A stretch of DNA of 64,000 nt from NCBI GenBank assembly GCA_034336665.1, contig JAPFBE010000002.1, positions 73,535,405-73,599,404 of the forward strand. The letters are read 5' to 3'. The notes beneath the pieces were generated by a model, which saw only the letters and a list, made by a program, of their open reading frames with translations, did not search any database and was not told the DNA's origin. Below are positions 1 through 12,969 of this stretch, piece by piece (the first letter of the stretch is position 1; each line of letters opens with the position of its first letter). The stretch is from Luscinia megarhynchos (Eukaryota > Chordata > Aves > Passeriformes > Turdidae). The translations under genes and the position numbers were made by a program.

Positions 1-3000
1 TTTTTATCTTACAAGGAGGGCCATCCTTGGCTTCACCCTAAGAAACTTTCAGTGCTCCAGAAATGAGTTGTCACTGCGTTTGCATTGCTCTGAAGTGAAA
101 TGTTTTCTGTGCCTGGCCTTATAAGTTTCAAAAGCTTCCAGCCTGAAGTCTACAGCCACATAACTCTCTGTTCCCCTTTTTATTTCAGTCTTTTCTCAGA
201 ACCTCAGAGTACAGAAATTTGGTTAAATTTCCCCAAGCAATTCTAGTAATCAAATATGAAAACAGTAGAAAAATCTGTCTATGAAGTTAAAGAATATCTT
301 ACAGAAAATTTGAGTGGATTTTTGAATAGCATAGTTTCAAAGCTAATCAGTAGCTTGAAATGCACTTCTTCTTTGTAATTTCACATGAAAACCACTTCTA
401 AAAGAAAACACCCCTGTTTCTCCTTGTTCTTAATTCCTGGGGTACTTGCAACAGCTTATATTTTGTGTGGTGAAGTTAGCATATTAGGCCTGGATTGAAA
501 GAAACTAAACAATACTTGTGCTTTGTTTATCTTGTTTATTTGCTGACTTCTTGCCTTTCAGACCTGAGCCAATTCCTTCTGTTCTTTACAGAAATAACAC
601 TCCTTTATATTGTGGAGCTGAGCCACCAGCCCCTTGGAACAGCCCACATTTTACACAGTAAATGGCAACCTCTCCCATTCCTCTTTTAAAAGGCCAGTGG
701 ACTGAACTTGTTCAGCTCTTTCTGTGGAGTCTCATGACATGTGAAAGGGAGTGGCAAGGACAGAAGGTCTCAACATGGTAAAAGGATAAACTACAGTGCA
801 CAGCAGTGTAGCCAACATGTATAGAAGATGGCTAAAGGTAGTACAGAGTGACTGAAGAAAGAAAAAACCCAAACCAACAGAAAGCTATTTTAAGACCCTT
901 TCAGCAAAGCACCTGTGTGCCTATTTTACAGTGCTGGGTTTTGTGGCAGTGCTTTACAGAGTTTGTCAGCCAGACCCTTAAAAAATCTTTGCTTCCACCC
1001 TACTCACTGACATTGCTCTCTAAGCCAAAAATTTCAGTCTTTCCCTCCTTCATCTTCACCCCCTTGGAAAGTTCCTCCTCTCTCTCTCCTTTACTCCACG
1101 CAAGGTTCTTGTTAGCTATCCACTACCTTCTAGCCCTTTACCCTTCTGGGTCTGATCATATCTCTCAGACAATTTTAAGATATTTTAGAAATTACTACTT
1201 TAGAATGCCTCCAGTTTTGAAGCCTCTCTTCTTACGTTTCCCTCAACTGTACATTGGCAGATCAAAGAAGCAGAAATTGTTGCCAGCTTAAAACATCTCT
1301 ACTGCATCTAAGCACAGTTCTTGATAAGCACAGACTATCCTATCATTTGTCTGTTCCTTCCCTGTGGCTGCTGTCACTACAAGCCCATTTTTCAATTTTC
1401 TACCTCATCTTGTGCCAAAAGCAGGATCCAGCTATTAAGGTATAATGATGTGCATTAGAAGGATTCAGAAGTTAATCTTTACAGCAGGCCAACAAACGCC
1501 AGCCTTTCAAAAAGCAGGGCCAACAAAAGGGTGCCTCCTTCTCCTCCTAAGCAAACAGAGAATTGTAAATTGTACTAAGATGTGAATTACATTCATATGA
1601 ATGGCATAAGTAATGAAGAGAAGTGTTCTCAGAGTAATAATTGTGATTACCTGAACAAACAAGATAGGCACATTGGACATCTAACCCTAGTCCTCTTTAT
1701 CTGCACCATCACTTTCTCCCTAACACTGTACATCCTCTCCCATCTAGACTTAATTCAAGACTTTGAATTGTGTTTGATCAGGGACAGATCAAAGAAGTTG
1801 CCACCAGACATCTTTGACAGATTTTAAAAAGACCTAGTTTTTGTTTTAAAAACAGAAACTTGTCTGGTGTCCTCAGAGATAGTCATGTTTGCTCAGCTTA
1901 AAACAAAATTCTCTACTTGCTGTAACTTGCTGGGCCAGGATTCTGGTATCCTCAGAAATGGTTTACATGCATGCTGTGCTGATCAAGTAACTGGAACACT
2001 TTCAGTTCTAGCATTTCAACACAATGTTTTCATCTCATGTTCAGGATGAAAACTGAAAAAAAATGACCCCTACACCCCAGTGAAATACACAGAAATGTTC
2101 TCATGTGGAAAGTTTCATTTTGAAATCTTCCAATTCAAACTAGTTCATTTTGGCTTTGTTTCACATGGAGATGTATACTCACAAGTGGTTTTACTGTTTT
2201 TCAGTCCTTGGGATCTATATTCACTCAACATTGTCACAGTTCTCCTCATGCTCCATTCCAGACAGAGAACACAGTGATGCAATGAGGAGAAAAAAAAAAA
2301 ATCCACCTTGATAAGAACCACCATCCCAGACTTGTTTCTTGTGTGTTCCAACAAGACATGTTTGAATTAAGATGATATAGTCATCAAATAGCTCATTCTT
2401 TTAGGGAAAAAAAAATCAACTTCTTCACATTTGCATTTTCCTATAAAAATTTGTTTTGGTGCAAGTTTTAAAGCAGCTGTAAAATGTGATATGTTTGACA
2501 ATTTTCTTCTTATTTATGGTCCTTAATGTAGACTAAAGACACACAGATTCAACTTTTTAAAGTTTTGGTTAGGAAAGAATGTATTCAAATGTTTACTGAA
2601 CAGTATTACTAAAAATTTGCTTAATCTCTACCATAGTTTTCCTAGACAGAAATGTCACTTCCAACTTGATTCTCTCCAGCACTGATAATCCCCTCCAGTC
2701 ACTGAGTACTGTCTGCAGTACAAGCAAAAGATCTCTGTTGTGAAAGAATAAAATCAGCTCAGCCACAAATTGTCAGAATAAAAATAAAGTCTCAGAAGAA
2801 GGGCTGAGGTTGAAAGACCATTCAGAAGTTGAAAGAAGCCAAATTAGTCAAAAATAGACCAAATGGCAGGGAAATGTTGGGTGAAATCTAAGCAGAAGTC
2901 CTCGATACTGGGCTTTCACTATATAAAACCTGCATTTTCATTTTCTGTCACAAGTCATTAGAAATGTCAGTTCCTATTGAGAGCACTGCTGACTGTACCT

Positions 3001-4851
3001 CAGTTGGAGGTATCTCTTCTAGTTTGATTTGTCTTCGCCTGTGCCTTAAGACAGCTGCACTGAATTTCCCAGTTACCTGCACTTAAGATCTCTGCAATGA
3101 CAATTCAGTAATTCTTCCCATCTGTCTGTCTGAAGAGCTGTGGTAGCCAAGTGTTTCCTCTGAAGTCCATGTGCATCCTTCTCCCCCACAGCCTTTGTAC
3201 CTGTGCTCTGACACAGTGTTTGAAGTCAGCAGGTGAACAGTACACACTGCAGAGCCTCCTTTCTGGAGTGAGGGATTGCTGTTGTCTGCACACTCTCCCC
3301 TTCCTCCTGATGAAACCTGGAGTAACAAGGAGGAGTCGTGGAGCTCTCGGCTTTCACTCCGGATAATTACACTACATTTGTCTGTATCCCCTCCGCAGAT
3401 TTAACTAGACAGAGTGCACAATTCACTTCCCACTAGAGATTGCCATATAGTTTGTTGGATCATTAAGATACAGTTCAGCAAGAAGATAGCTGATAGCCTT
3501 TGTGTATCTGATGAAACATAAACAGTATCTGAACAAACTGAGCTCAGCTTTGAGTCTTTAGTCTATGAAAAAAGAAAAGCCCTTACATCTGAAACCTGAT
3601 TCCTGATGAAATTTGCACCACACACTCTGGATCACACCTTAAGATCAGACGAGAAAAACATCAAAAACCTAAGTCAGACGTCAGCAGCTAATGGTTCACA
3701 ACTTGGGGCTCCTGGTGGCAGGAGGCTGCCCAGGAAGTTCTGACACCCCAGGAAATCCAAGCCGCCAGAATGGCCTGAGAGAGCCCTTCTGCTTTGTACT
3801 GGCAACACAATGCAGGCTGAGCAGAGACCCCCAGAGCCCACATCTCATGGGGCAACAGCAGAAAGTACCCTCACCTATCTGCCTCTCCTCTGTGGGCGTC
3901 AAACACATCACCACAAAGAGCACCTTTGTGCAACATTTTGTCAGTGCTCTGCAAATTTTGGCTCCAGCTCCACCATCTGTCCACATCTTCTTGCTCATGC
4001 TGCGAACTAGCAGGCTGACCACTCATCACATCTCTCACCAGCCTACTGAGGTAACTGTTACCACTGTCATTTCAGTAGCCATACACATAAAACACCATTT
4101 CTCTCTTAAAGCCTAGGAAATCAGAACACCACTACCCAGCAAAAATAAACCAACCAAATCTCAATTGTAAGAAACTTGAATCACCAAGACAAACAATATG
4201 TTCCTCTCCCAAACTGGCAGCTTTTGAAGTCCTTGAGGCTGGGACTTGCAGCCCTGTGAGTCAATTCATGTCAGCTGTGCCCATCCACACTCCCCAGGAG
4301 GGCAGCTGCCCTTTGCAGGTCTTAAAGAGCCTCCCCTGTCTGTGATATATCCCCAGCACATAACACTCTCCAACACTTGGTAGCCATTTGTTGGCTTGCT
4401 GATGCTAATGCTCTGTGAATTCTTATCAGATGTATTTATTACCACAGTTGTTAATGTTTTGGGAAGGCACAGGCTGGCTTGAGTTCAAAGGAGAGCCACA
4501 AGAACAGAAAATAAGCCCTGAAGGCGCTTATATCGGGAGTCTGACTAATGCACCTTACTAAAGAGAAGGTTGAAAATGCAACGTGGTGAGTGGGTGTTGA
4601 TACTCACAGCTGCAAGAGGTGTTTTAGTGCAGGGCTTTTCAGTTCTGCAGAGCAAGATCTAGTTTCTTACTCTCAATGTTAGAATCTTCAACAATATATG
4701 AAGTGAAGTGTATTCCTGAGAGGGAAATACAATTAACCAGTGGGGCTGAAGGGTGGGGCTTTTGTGATTAATTGTAATTGATCAGCAGGGAACAGGGGGC
4801 ATAAATTAACTCAAAAGATTTTAAAGGAGAGAGAGAAGGCTGAGCTGCATG

Positions 4852-4870
4852 CATCACATGAGATGTGATG
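4852..4870. repeat. Short perfect inverted repeat
   Basis: CATCACAT, a three-base loop, then ATGTGATG. Probably incidental. Confidence 0.8.
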
Positions 4871-6250
4871 ATGGTGTGTTGAGGAGAGTAGTGCAGGTGA
4901 AGGATGTGAGGTAGCAACATCCTGAGGTCTCTTTTCTAAAGCAGTAGCATGCAAATCATGTCTGCAGTGAAGCCTGTGAGGGTGGCCCTAGAAAGATGTT
5001 CAAGGTCGTGTTGTGATCTAAGAATACTAAACAATGAGATGCTGCATCTTGTGTTACTCCTAATGGATTTATTTGAATACAGAGCAATGTAAGAGACAGT
5101 CCCATTTCATTCCAGAGAGACACTGCTGCATGTGCAAGAGCTTAAAGCTAAAAAACTTAAATGCATTTTGTCACTCTCATCTCTGCAGATGCTTTTTTCA
5201 GTGCTTATTAGCACAAAACTCACATGAAGGAAAACAAAATGAAATCATTTGTTGCTCTTCTGGAATCTCAAATAGCTCTCCTCTTCACAAGGAAGGGATA
5301 GTGAGGAGAGCACTGGGGCTGGTACTCTGGAGGATATGAAGAGCAGATGCTCTTTTTAGCCATGGAGAATACAAGCTGAATTTTCTGGAAGAGGTGTTGC
5401 TTCATGGAAGACTTGTATAGAGCAGGATGAAAATCACAGTTTAGGTGCTCTCCTAGTTCCTTTCTCTGGCTCCTTTCAGTGACTCATTTTTTCCCTGAGT
5501 TTTGGGGTTCTTATTTGTAGGTGCTTGTCAGGAATTCAGTGAACAAGGGAAAGAAGAATTTTTTCCATTATATTCTATGTTTCTTTAAAAATCAAGAGGT
5601 TTAGTTAACAATATTCATGCTACAGGCTTCTTAAATATTTTGTGTAGTTTGGTAATTTTTTGACATTCCTTATCACATTCATGAGCATAGAATACATACA
5701 TGCTATGTTGACTATGTCAGACTATCCAGGCCATTCCTTTAGTGTTTCCTTTTGAGAAGAAGAATGAAGACAATATTCTCTTGCCATCCAGGGCTACTGT
5801 GTTTCATATACTCCAAAGGATTTACTACAGTTAAAATAATACTACTTAAAACCAGTGAGAAGGAGAGAAAAGGTGCCCAGGGCTTCAGGTGTTTTTTGTC
5901 TGATGTCAGCCCTGTGAGCCACCAGCTGCTCTGGTGTGTGGGAGCTGCTCCCTCTCTGCAGAGGGATGGGGCCAGGCTGGGCTGGGCAGCTCTGCTTTGC
6001 CTCCTGCTTCCCCCCAGAAAAGGCAGCCCTGGCTTGGCCTTGGGAGAAGGAGCATCTTCCCTTTCCAGCTGACTCTGCTCTATTCTGACATTTCTGACTA
6101 TTCTGCTCAACTCCCTGTTATCTCAGGGAATGCTTCAGCCCTGCCACCAAGCCTGGGCTGCAGGGACAGGGGAAGCAGGGGTCCCAGGAGATGCTGGTAG
6201 GAGGGAGGCAAGGGAATGAACAGAAAAAAAAAGTTTTTTCCCCAGAAGTT

Positions 6251-6268
6251 AAAAAAAAAAAAAAAAAA
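6251..6268. repeat. Poly-A run
   Basis: Eighteen A residues. No recognisable retrotransposon body adjoins it, so its origin is unknown. Confidence 0.9.
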
Positions 6269-8589
6269 GAATCAAGGGTCTTCCAGCTACAGGTTTTTCC
6301 CTTTACTGAACTCTACTTAGCCTTGCCATGAAGAGCAACCTTAGGTGCTTTCCTCTTGCAACTCTAACTTGTGCAAAAATAAAATGAAGATATTAGAAGG
6401 AGCTTTTCATTTGCAACCTTTTTACTGGGAGCTGAATCAAGCCTAACTGAAGTAAGGAGAAAGGATTGTGGAAGGGCACACAACTTAACTGGAGACACAG
6501 TGGGGAAATAAAGGTGAAATAAATATATTTTTACATGTATATGCAGCAGTCACACAATCAGTCATATGGCAAGAAGGCATGGATCAAAGAGGAAGAGTCT
6601 ACCATGAGATTAAAAGGGGGATAATTGCAAGCAACCAGAAAGTTTTATAATAGAGGTGATAATAATATACAGCAGAGGAAGGAAATGGCAAGGAACAGAA
6701 ATGAGGATAAAATGCAAATATAAGAGATCCTTTGATCCTTCTGGCTTGCTCCTATATAACAGAATTATTTTATCACCCACTTACTTCATTTCCCTTCCAC
6801 TTTCATCTTGCTTTCCTCTGATAGCTTTCTAGTTCCCCTGCCCTGACACCATACCCACTCTGTCTCTCTCCACATGTCTGGGAGCAGTGCAGTGCAGGAT
6901 ATGTCTTTATCAAGTGCCGCTTCTAAATACGAAACATCTTCAGTGAGGGATTGCACTTCTCATTTTGCTGCTGACTTTGGGAAGAAAAAGAGCTGGCAGG
7001 GGGAGGAATGCAAAAAACAGCACTTGTAGTGAGCCAAATGGTCTAAGTTCAGCCTGAAATGCCAAAACTCCTCACCACCATTCTGGGGACAAACACAAAT
7101 AGTTAAAGAAAAGAGAACCCAAGGAAGCAGCCTGGGAGTAGGATTTTGCAAGTATTTTTGAAAATTTCTGGTTTTTACCAAAGCTGCGGAAGTAAAAAAC
7201 ATTTTCCTTCCTCCTTCCTTCCCTTTTCCTGCATCCTGTTTGGTTTCATAGGTCAAGAGGTCTGTGACCAGAAGGAAGGAACCAGCCCTATTCTAAAGAG
7301 GATGTCATTTGAGTCTCCAAAGAGAAATCTCTGCACTACAGCACTGTAGAAAGCCTGGTCAGCCCTGGCTAAAAGCTCGGGCTAAACTTGGTTACGTGAG
7401 TCACCACTTCAGTGACTTCATACCACAGGCACGACGGGGAGTGACAGCGGTGCTGCTGATAGACACCAGAGCATAAAAGGGGAGAAATAATGAGAAGAAA
7501 AATAAAGCACCAGTTTCTTCTCTATGATGGCTAGAAGGTGTGTTGATGGCCTGAGAGAGACTTAAAAGCATATCTGGCAGTGATTTCTGGGGGTGGCTTG
7601 CTCACTGTGGGGGGTTGGACTTTAAAGCACAGGATCTGCAGCTAGAGGGATTTTGTGTTTGTGTTTGAGTCGCAGTTCCAGCTGTGTGGGAAGATGAAGG
7701 CATTCTGGATGTGCTCCAGTTTCAGAGGGTGCACTGGGAAGGCCTGCTTTACACATAGTGCCTCTTCTGCCAGTGACAAAAGAGCAAGGCTGCAGGAATC
7801 AATTTGTTCCCTCTTCTGAGGTAGGACTCAGAGCCCCTTTTTTTGCTGAACACCTGTATGGGCACTGTTAGTGAGAGCCTCATGTCTATGAGGGCAGGGA
7901 ATGCCCTGCATCATCTGGAGAATGAGTGAGGTGTATCCCATGGACAGGGAAGCAGGCCTAGTGGGACAGGTATAGGTGTACCAAAATGAAAGGGTACACG
8001 GTGCAACTGGAATTCAGAGTGGGGTAAGAATAAGATAATGCTGTTCTTGTCCCAGCCCTCAGGCTTTGACAGTGCACTCCTGGCAGAGCTGGTAGTGTCT
8101 GCTTTCTGTGACCTTCAATGGGCTCACCACTGAGGGGTGGTGTTAAATGTATTTGGGTTCCCACTTACTGACTCCTTTTCTGATCCTCTGGAGACTAAAT
8201 GGAATGAGTGACTTTGAATGATGTGAGCAAGCACCTGCAGGAGTGAGTATTGAGATGTAAAGCATGTGCATCACCTCCCAGTGGCAGCTGTGGTGTGCAC
8301 TGTGCTGGTGGGGAATGGAACAACAGCAAAGGTGTCAGAAGTGAGACAGAAGATTTGGCCTTCCACAGGTTAATCGGTCAAATGCTCTCAACCACAAGTA
8401 GTGAGAGAAGGATGCTTCATGCCTTGTACACAGTGAGATAACTCCGGGTTGGTGATGACTCAAACAGCTCTGACCTGCAAGGATGAAGGACAAATTCCAA
8501 GCTAAAGCTGCTCCTATTTCTTCGCAAGGAATTTAGATCAATCCTTCTCAGATTTAGGAACTGGTTTTACCTGATTCCTTCACCCTGTT

Positions 8590-8960
8590 TAAGTACTGGG
8601 GAAGATGAAGGATTTTGTGTGCTTGCGAGTTAAACACCGAAGTTTAAACGGGGTGTGGGATGTGTGTCCTCTGGGATGTGCTCGTTGTGTTCCCTGCATT
8701 CCCTCCTGGGACTGGAGGACCAGCCTATTGCTATTTCTCCCACCTTGCCGGGCTGTTGACTTCGGCTGCTATTTCTGGCGACTGCAGATTCCCCACGTAC
8801 CACAGGAGGTCAGCATGGCATAAGTTTTTACTTCCACTGAATGCGTGGAAAAACGTCTCTCGGTTTCGAGACTGTGCAGTTCCCACCTGCTTCAATAAAC
8901 GTGGTGAGCACTGCCTTGCTTTTGGTATCAGTTGTATGTAATTCAGTTTTAGCCTGTGCA
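8590..8960 (+). other. CpG-containing stretch ending in AATAAA, unidentified
   Basis: A locally GC-richer segment between AT-rich flanks. It ends with CTCTCGGTTTCGAGACTG, then CACCTGCTTCAATAAACG and GT-rich sequence, a layout like an LTR U3-R-U5 end or a transcript end. No TG...CA borders or known LTR motifs were recognised. Confidence 0.3.
8894..8899 (+). terminator. Candidate poly(A) signal, plus strand
   Basis: TTCAATAAACGTGGTGAGCA with T/G-rich sequence after it. It closes a CpG-containing 300-bp stretch that starts near 8590. It could be the end of an unrecognised plus-strand transcript or of an old LTR-like element; neither is proven. Confidence 0.25.
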
Positions 8961-9060
8961 TATTTTTACTCTCATCTTTCCTAAGAAGGGCTAGTTTATA
9001 ATTTCCTCCCCTTTTTCTAAATGTCTCTATGAAAACTAATTTTGTGAAAAGCATCTCTGA

Positions 9061-9134
9061 AATATATATATACATATACTATGTTATATTATTACATGTA
9101 TCATATATGTGTGTGTGTATATATATATACACAC
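9061..9134. repeat. (TA)n/(TG)n microsatellite
   Basis: Alternating AT and GT dinucleotides, with a central non-repeat segment near 9080-9100. The GTGTGTGTATATATATATACACAC part can fold back on itself. Confidence 0.95.
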
Positions 9135-10379
9135 TGTTTATAGTATTTAGAAGGAAAGCTTAAAAGCCTGCAAAGCTAACAGTTCAAAAGCCTGGGAAGG
9201 ATGGTTAAGTTTGCTTTTAGCCAATAGCCAAAGGGGAATGTTCACATATTACTGAAAAATACTGAAAAGAATGTTTGGCAGATTAGTGAGCTAGGGCCTT
9301 TGCTTGGTTAAAAACAACCTTGGTGGTTTAATCCAGTCCTTGGTAGTGGCTCCTGTCTTTTACACCACCCATTACTTTTGGCTTTTTACAACCTGGGGAA
9401 AAAAAAATCAATGAAGTCTTGTCTCAGAGCAAGACTTTACAATAGGGATCACAAGGCAAAGCTGAGAAATGGTTATGAGAAATTTGGTTGTCATTAGCCT
9501 TGCATTGAAATAAATATGTTTGAAAACACTTCTCCTTCCCAAGAAATTGTAAAAGAAAAAAAAATGAAGAGCTGTGTCTGTTCACAGTGGTATCTTCTGT
9601 GGGATAAACAGACAAAATTATAATTCAGGAAGGTGCAAATTATTTTTCCTCTCCAAAGTTAAATTTAGAACGTAAATCTTAGCATAGTGTTTGCTTTTTA
9701 TTTTGTAAGCCAAAAAGAGAAGTGCAGCATAGTCTTTGAAAATTTCTTAAAACATAAATATTTTCCTTGGCTTTATAGAAATGAGTGTGTGGGAGAGGGA
9801 GAAAAAAGTTGGCAGTTTAAGCAAATAAACTAGAAAATAATATGTTCAGTTAAGGGCACCAAAATAATATTGTTGTTCTCTAAGCTACGTTTGCATTGCT
9901 AAAATGTTGCTTCTGGTGCAGCAGATTTCCATTAGTGACTTCACATCAGAAGCAATATTATAACATAATGATTCTGTAAGGCCACATTTGGAGAACAGGT
10001 CTCAAATGTAGTAGCATAAAGCAAGATGATGGCAGCATGCAAAGTACAAAATGCTCAGGTCATTTAAGCAGAAATTGTTTTCTTGCAGCTAAGATTCTCT
10101 GAAGTCTAAATTTGGATCTAGTGAATTATTTTACTACAAGGAATGAGGTTAGGGGAAATTACTGATGCAGGTAGAGACGGAATCATTCTGTCTCAAAATT
10201 TTCTCTGGGAAGTACATGAGGTTGTGAAGTATTTTTGAACCAAATGCACCTAAGCTAGTCATGTACAGAACTGGATCAAAAAGAGACAAAACCTGTGGAG
10301 GAGTGGAGGGAGGGAAGCACAGGTATTAAATTTTGGTCTAAAATGGAATCCCTTAAATGTAGAAAACATGATGAGAACT

Positions 10380-10423
10380 GTAATTCTGAAGACAGACCAT
10401 CTGTCTTCAGAAACATCAATTAC
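10380..10423. repeat. Inverted repeat (hairpin)
   Basis: Perfect 11-bp arms TCTGAAGACAG (10385-10395) and CTGTCTTCAGA (10401-10411) around ACCAT. An outer GTAATT (10380-10385) pairs with AATTAC (10418-10423) across a seven-base bulge. It is about 44 bases, shorter than typical microRNA hairpins. Confidence 0.85.
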
Positions 10424-10594
10424 AGCAGAGAGATTATTATCTCTTAAAGTGGCATTTAATTAGTGGAATTAAGTCTGAAATATCGCTGAAATGCTTCCTT
10501 GGTAATTATATGACTTCAAATCCTTTCCTTTTTACATCTACAGGGATCAGCCATAGGATTCCCTGCTCTGATGATGCAAGTGAGAGAGCTCTGA

Positions 10595-10730
10595 GTACCT
10601 GCGCGGCAGAACAGGGCTCTGAAGGGGCGGCGTCCGGGACGGGGACCTCAGTGTGGGCACCAGGGCGGAGCCTCTGGCTCCAACAGGTTCGTTCACGGAT
10701 TTCCTTTGGAGAGGTGATCGAGTGCATGCG
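10595..10730. other. Small CpG-rich patch
   Basis: About eleven CpG in 135 bp, including GGGGCGGCGTCCGGGACGGG, within AT-rich DNA where CpG is otherwise scarce. Too short for a standard CpG island. It may be an orphan regulatory element or an unmethylated remnant; no exon could be proven, although a plausible acceptor (tttacatctacag) precedes it. Confidence 0.45.
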
Positions 10731-11417
10731 TGTGTGGTGAGGAGGTGCTGCTTGAAGGGAGGAAAATGCCAGCACAAGAGGAGTGATTAAACCACTCATT
10801 AAGTTTAATAGCCTCGCTGTTTATATTGGACTTGGCACTGCAGCAGTAGGTTGGAAAGCATTAGCCAAATGAAAATCTAAATATAACCTAACAAAGCTGG
10901 AAGGGGAGTCAAGAATTTGGACAGAAATGGTATTAGTTTATACGGGTTTTTTTCCCCCCAAGAAACTACTCCTTTTTTCCGGGATGCCTCTCCAGCTTGC
11001 ACGTTTCAAGCAGTAGTTTCATCAGCTTTACTGTGGCAAAGGCATATCCTGGCCAGACAGTCTTTTGCTATCAGGATTGCTCCTTGCTGTGCTGCCAGGG
11101 GAAGTGCTGCTTGCAGAATGTATTAGGAGGAGCAGTGTGAGCTGGAAGTGGGAAACCACAGTCACCAGCTAAAGGCTGAACTTCAAATTCACAGGGGCAA
11201 AACTTAGAAATTCAACATCCTTGTCCTGTGTGTTAACTCACAGTGTGTAAGCACCAGCCCTCTGATAAAAGAGAAGGAAATCAGTCCCTGTTGGTAGCAA
11301 AGTCGATGCAAAGATTATCACCCACTGACTCCAGCTGGTCCTTGGTTGATGCACAGGCATCAACTGTGGAAGAGCTGAAGTTCACATAATCAACTAACAA
11401 AAGTTATACACAAGGCA

Positions 11418-11423
11418 TTTATT
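11418..11423 (-). terminator. Most distal candidate poly(A) signal, minus strand
   Basis: AATAAA on the minus strand followed by TGCCTTGTGTATAACTTTTG, a GT/T-rich element of good quality. If used, the 3' UTR would exceed 16 kb, longer than most known ones, so use by ZNF704 is doubtful. Confidence 0.2.
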
Positions 11424-12173
11424 ACATGAATAATGTGACATACTCCATGGTAGTCAGATACAAGTGCATTTAATTAATGTTTTGTGGACATCATAACAGT
11501 CGGAGTATTTCAGCTGAACAGTCAGTATTTGGCTGAATTCAAGCCAGTGCAATTCATGACATAACCAGAAACAGGGAGTTACAGGTCTACAATGAGGTTA
11601 GACTAGATAGCAACAGCATATTTATTGTCACATCAAAGCATTACAAAGTATGAAAGCCCAATATTTCAACTATCTCTAAAATGGTATTTGTACAAAGCTG
11701 TTGTAGATACTTAAATGTAAGGATTCGTCGCATCAGTAATGGACCATGACTTTATTTTTGGAAGTTATTTGAATATTCAAAACTTTTGGGGCAACAAGAA
11801 GAAATGTAAACATCTGACAGTCCTTTGAAGGTCCCTTCTGAGAAAATACATTGTGTGCCACAGGAAAAGTGCATTCTAACTGGTGTGTCTGCTATGGCCA
11901 GTTTGACTCACATTCACTTAGCACCAGGTATTTATCCATTTCTGCAGTAAAAAGTTAGAAAATCTTTGTATTAACTCAGAAAAGAGAAAACAAAGTCAAA
12001 AGTTTTTTTTTCTTCTTCTTTCTTTAGAGGAACAACAAGTAAATTAAAAAACCCCACCCCACATTTAAACAGTTACCTCTTATGTACAAAGGAACCAGGA
12101 GCTAGCAAAGCGCATAGCCCCTGAACAGTCCTTATTATTTTTTTCTTCAGGTTCAGGTACCTGAATATATAAG

Positions 12174-12179
12174 TTTATT
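12174..12179 (-). terminator. Alternative distal poly(A) signal, minus strand
   Basis: AATAAA on the minus strand after a unique AT-rich stretch. It is a possible more distal end of the ZNF704 3' UTR. The sequence just downstream is A-rich, with T/G-rich sequence further on, so it is a moderate candidate. Confidence 0.2.
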
Positions 12180-12278
12180 TACAGGTGGACAGGTATCCAC
12201 AGAAGTAATAATCAGAATTTTTCTATTTGGCTAAAAGTTGTATAAAAAAAGACAAAACACTGTTCAAATACTTTCCAA

Positions 12279-12295
12279 ATATATATATATATATT
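12279..12295. repeat. (AT)n microsatellite
   Basis: Short run of AT dinucleotides immediately before the minus-strand open frame at 12294-12761 ends. Confidence 0.9.
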
Positions 12296-12969
12296 AAAAG
12301 TATTCAGTATTTCCATCAGTGCCAGAGTTGGAAGCTCTTCCTCGTTGTAAAAAGTTAACTTTGTGATAGTAAGTGACAGCAAAGGACTGACAGTCAGTCA
12401 GAGCTTTGATTTGAGGGACTGCAGCTGGAGCTACCCCAGGCCCACCGGGCAGTTGCAGGGAAATGAATCCATGTGTGTCTGTTGCAGTATCTGGTAAGGG
12501 TGACCTGCTGCTCCAGAGAGCCTCCCACTCATACTGGACAATCCTGTGGAACCCTCTAGGGAGGTTCCCTTTGAAAACAACCACCCAAAAACCTCTGAAG
12601 TAGTGGAAATATTCTTTATGCAAATGAACAACTAGCATGGGCAGGTAGCTCAGTAAATGGAAAAACGTAATCGCCACACTAATTCTTGTAAAGAATATAA
12701 AATTAAACACTTGGCCCCTCAGACACAAATACATACCACAAAAATATTTTTTAATTAACATAACCTAGATGAGTGCAAATCTCTGGATACATAAGAATAT
12801 GACTGCCTTCATACTGGTATCAAATATTTAAACAGTTTGCATATAAACAAAATCTTTCTTTGCTGTTGAGTCCATGCTTGCTTTAGTCTAAAGCAAGGAT
12901 ATTCTTATTACTGCTACTTTTTTGGTCTTTCTTCCTGTAGGATAAAGCCTAAGAAATACACTTCATTCA

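Larger units (their letters stand above)
1..8590. other. Intergenic DNA, no recognised gene
   Basis: AT-rich DNA with scattered short frames (largest 147 codons at 848-1291, 141 at 3691-4116) that lack recognised domains or splice-consistent neighbours. No recognisable CR1 or LTR was seen. In mammals ZBTB10 is the gene next to the 3' end of ZNF704, so this may lead toward ZBTB10, but none of its BTB or finger sequence is visible. Confidence 0.6.

Noticed and set aside
848..1291. 147-codon plus-strand frame
   Set aside because: Low-complexity Leu/Pro/Ser composition, no domain, no splice context; typical chance frame.
3691..4116. 141-codon plus-strand frame with a 108-codon frame opposite it
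   Set aside because: Both strands are open over the same GC-richer stretch and neither shows a recognised motif.
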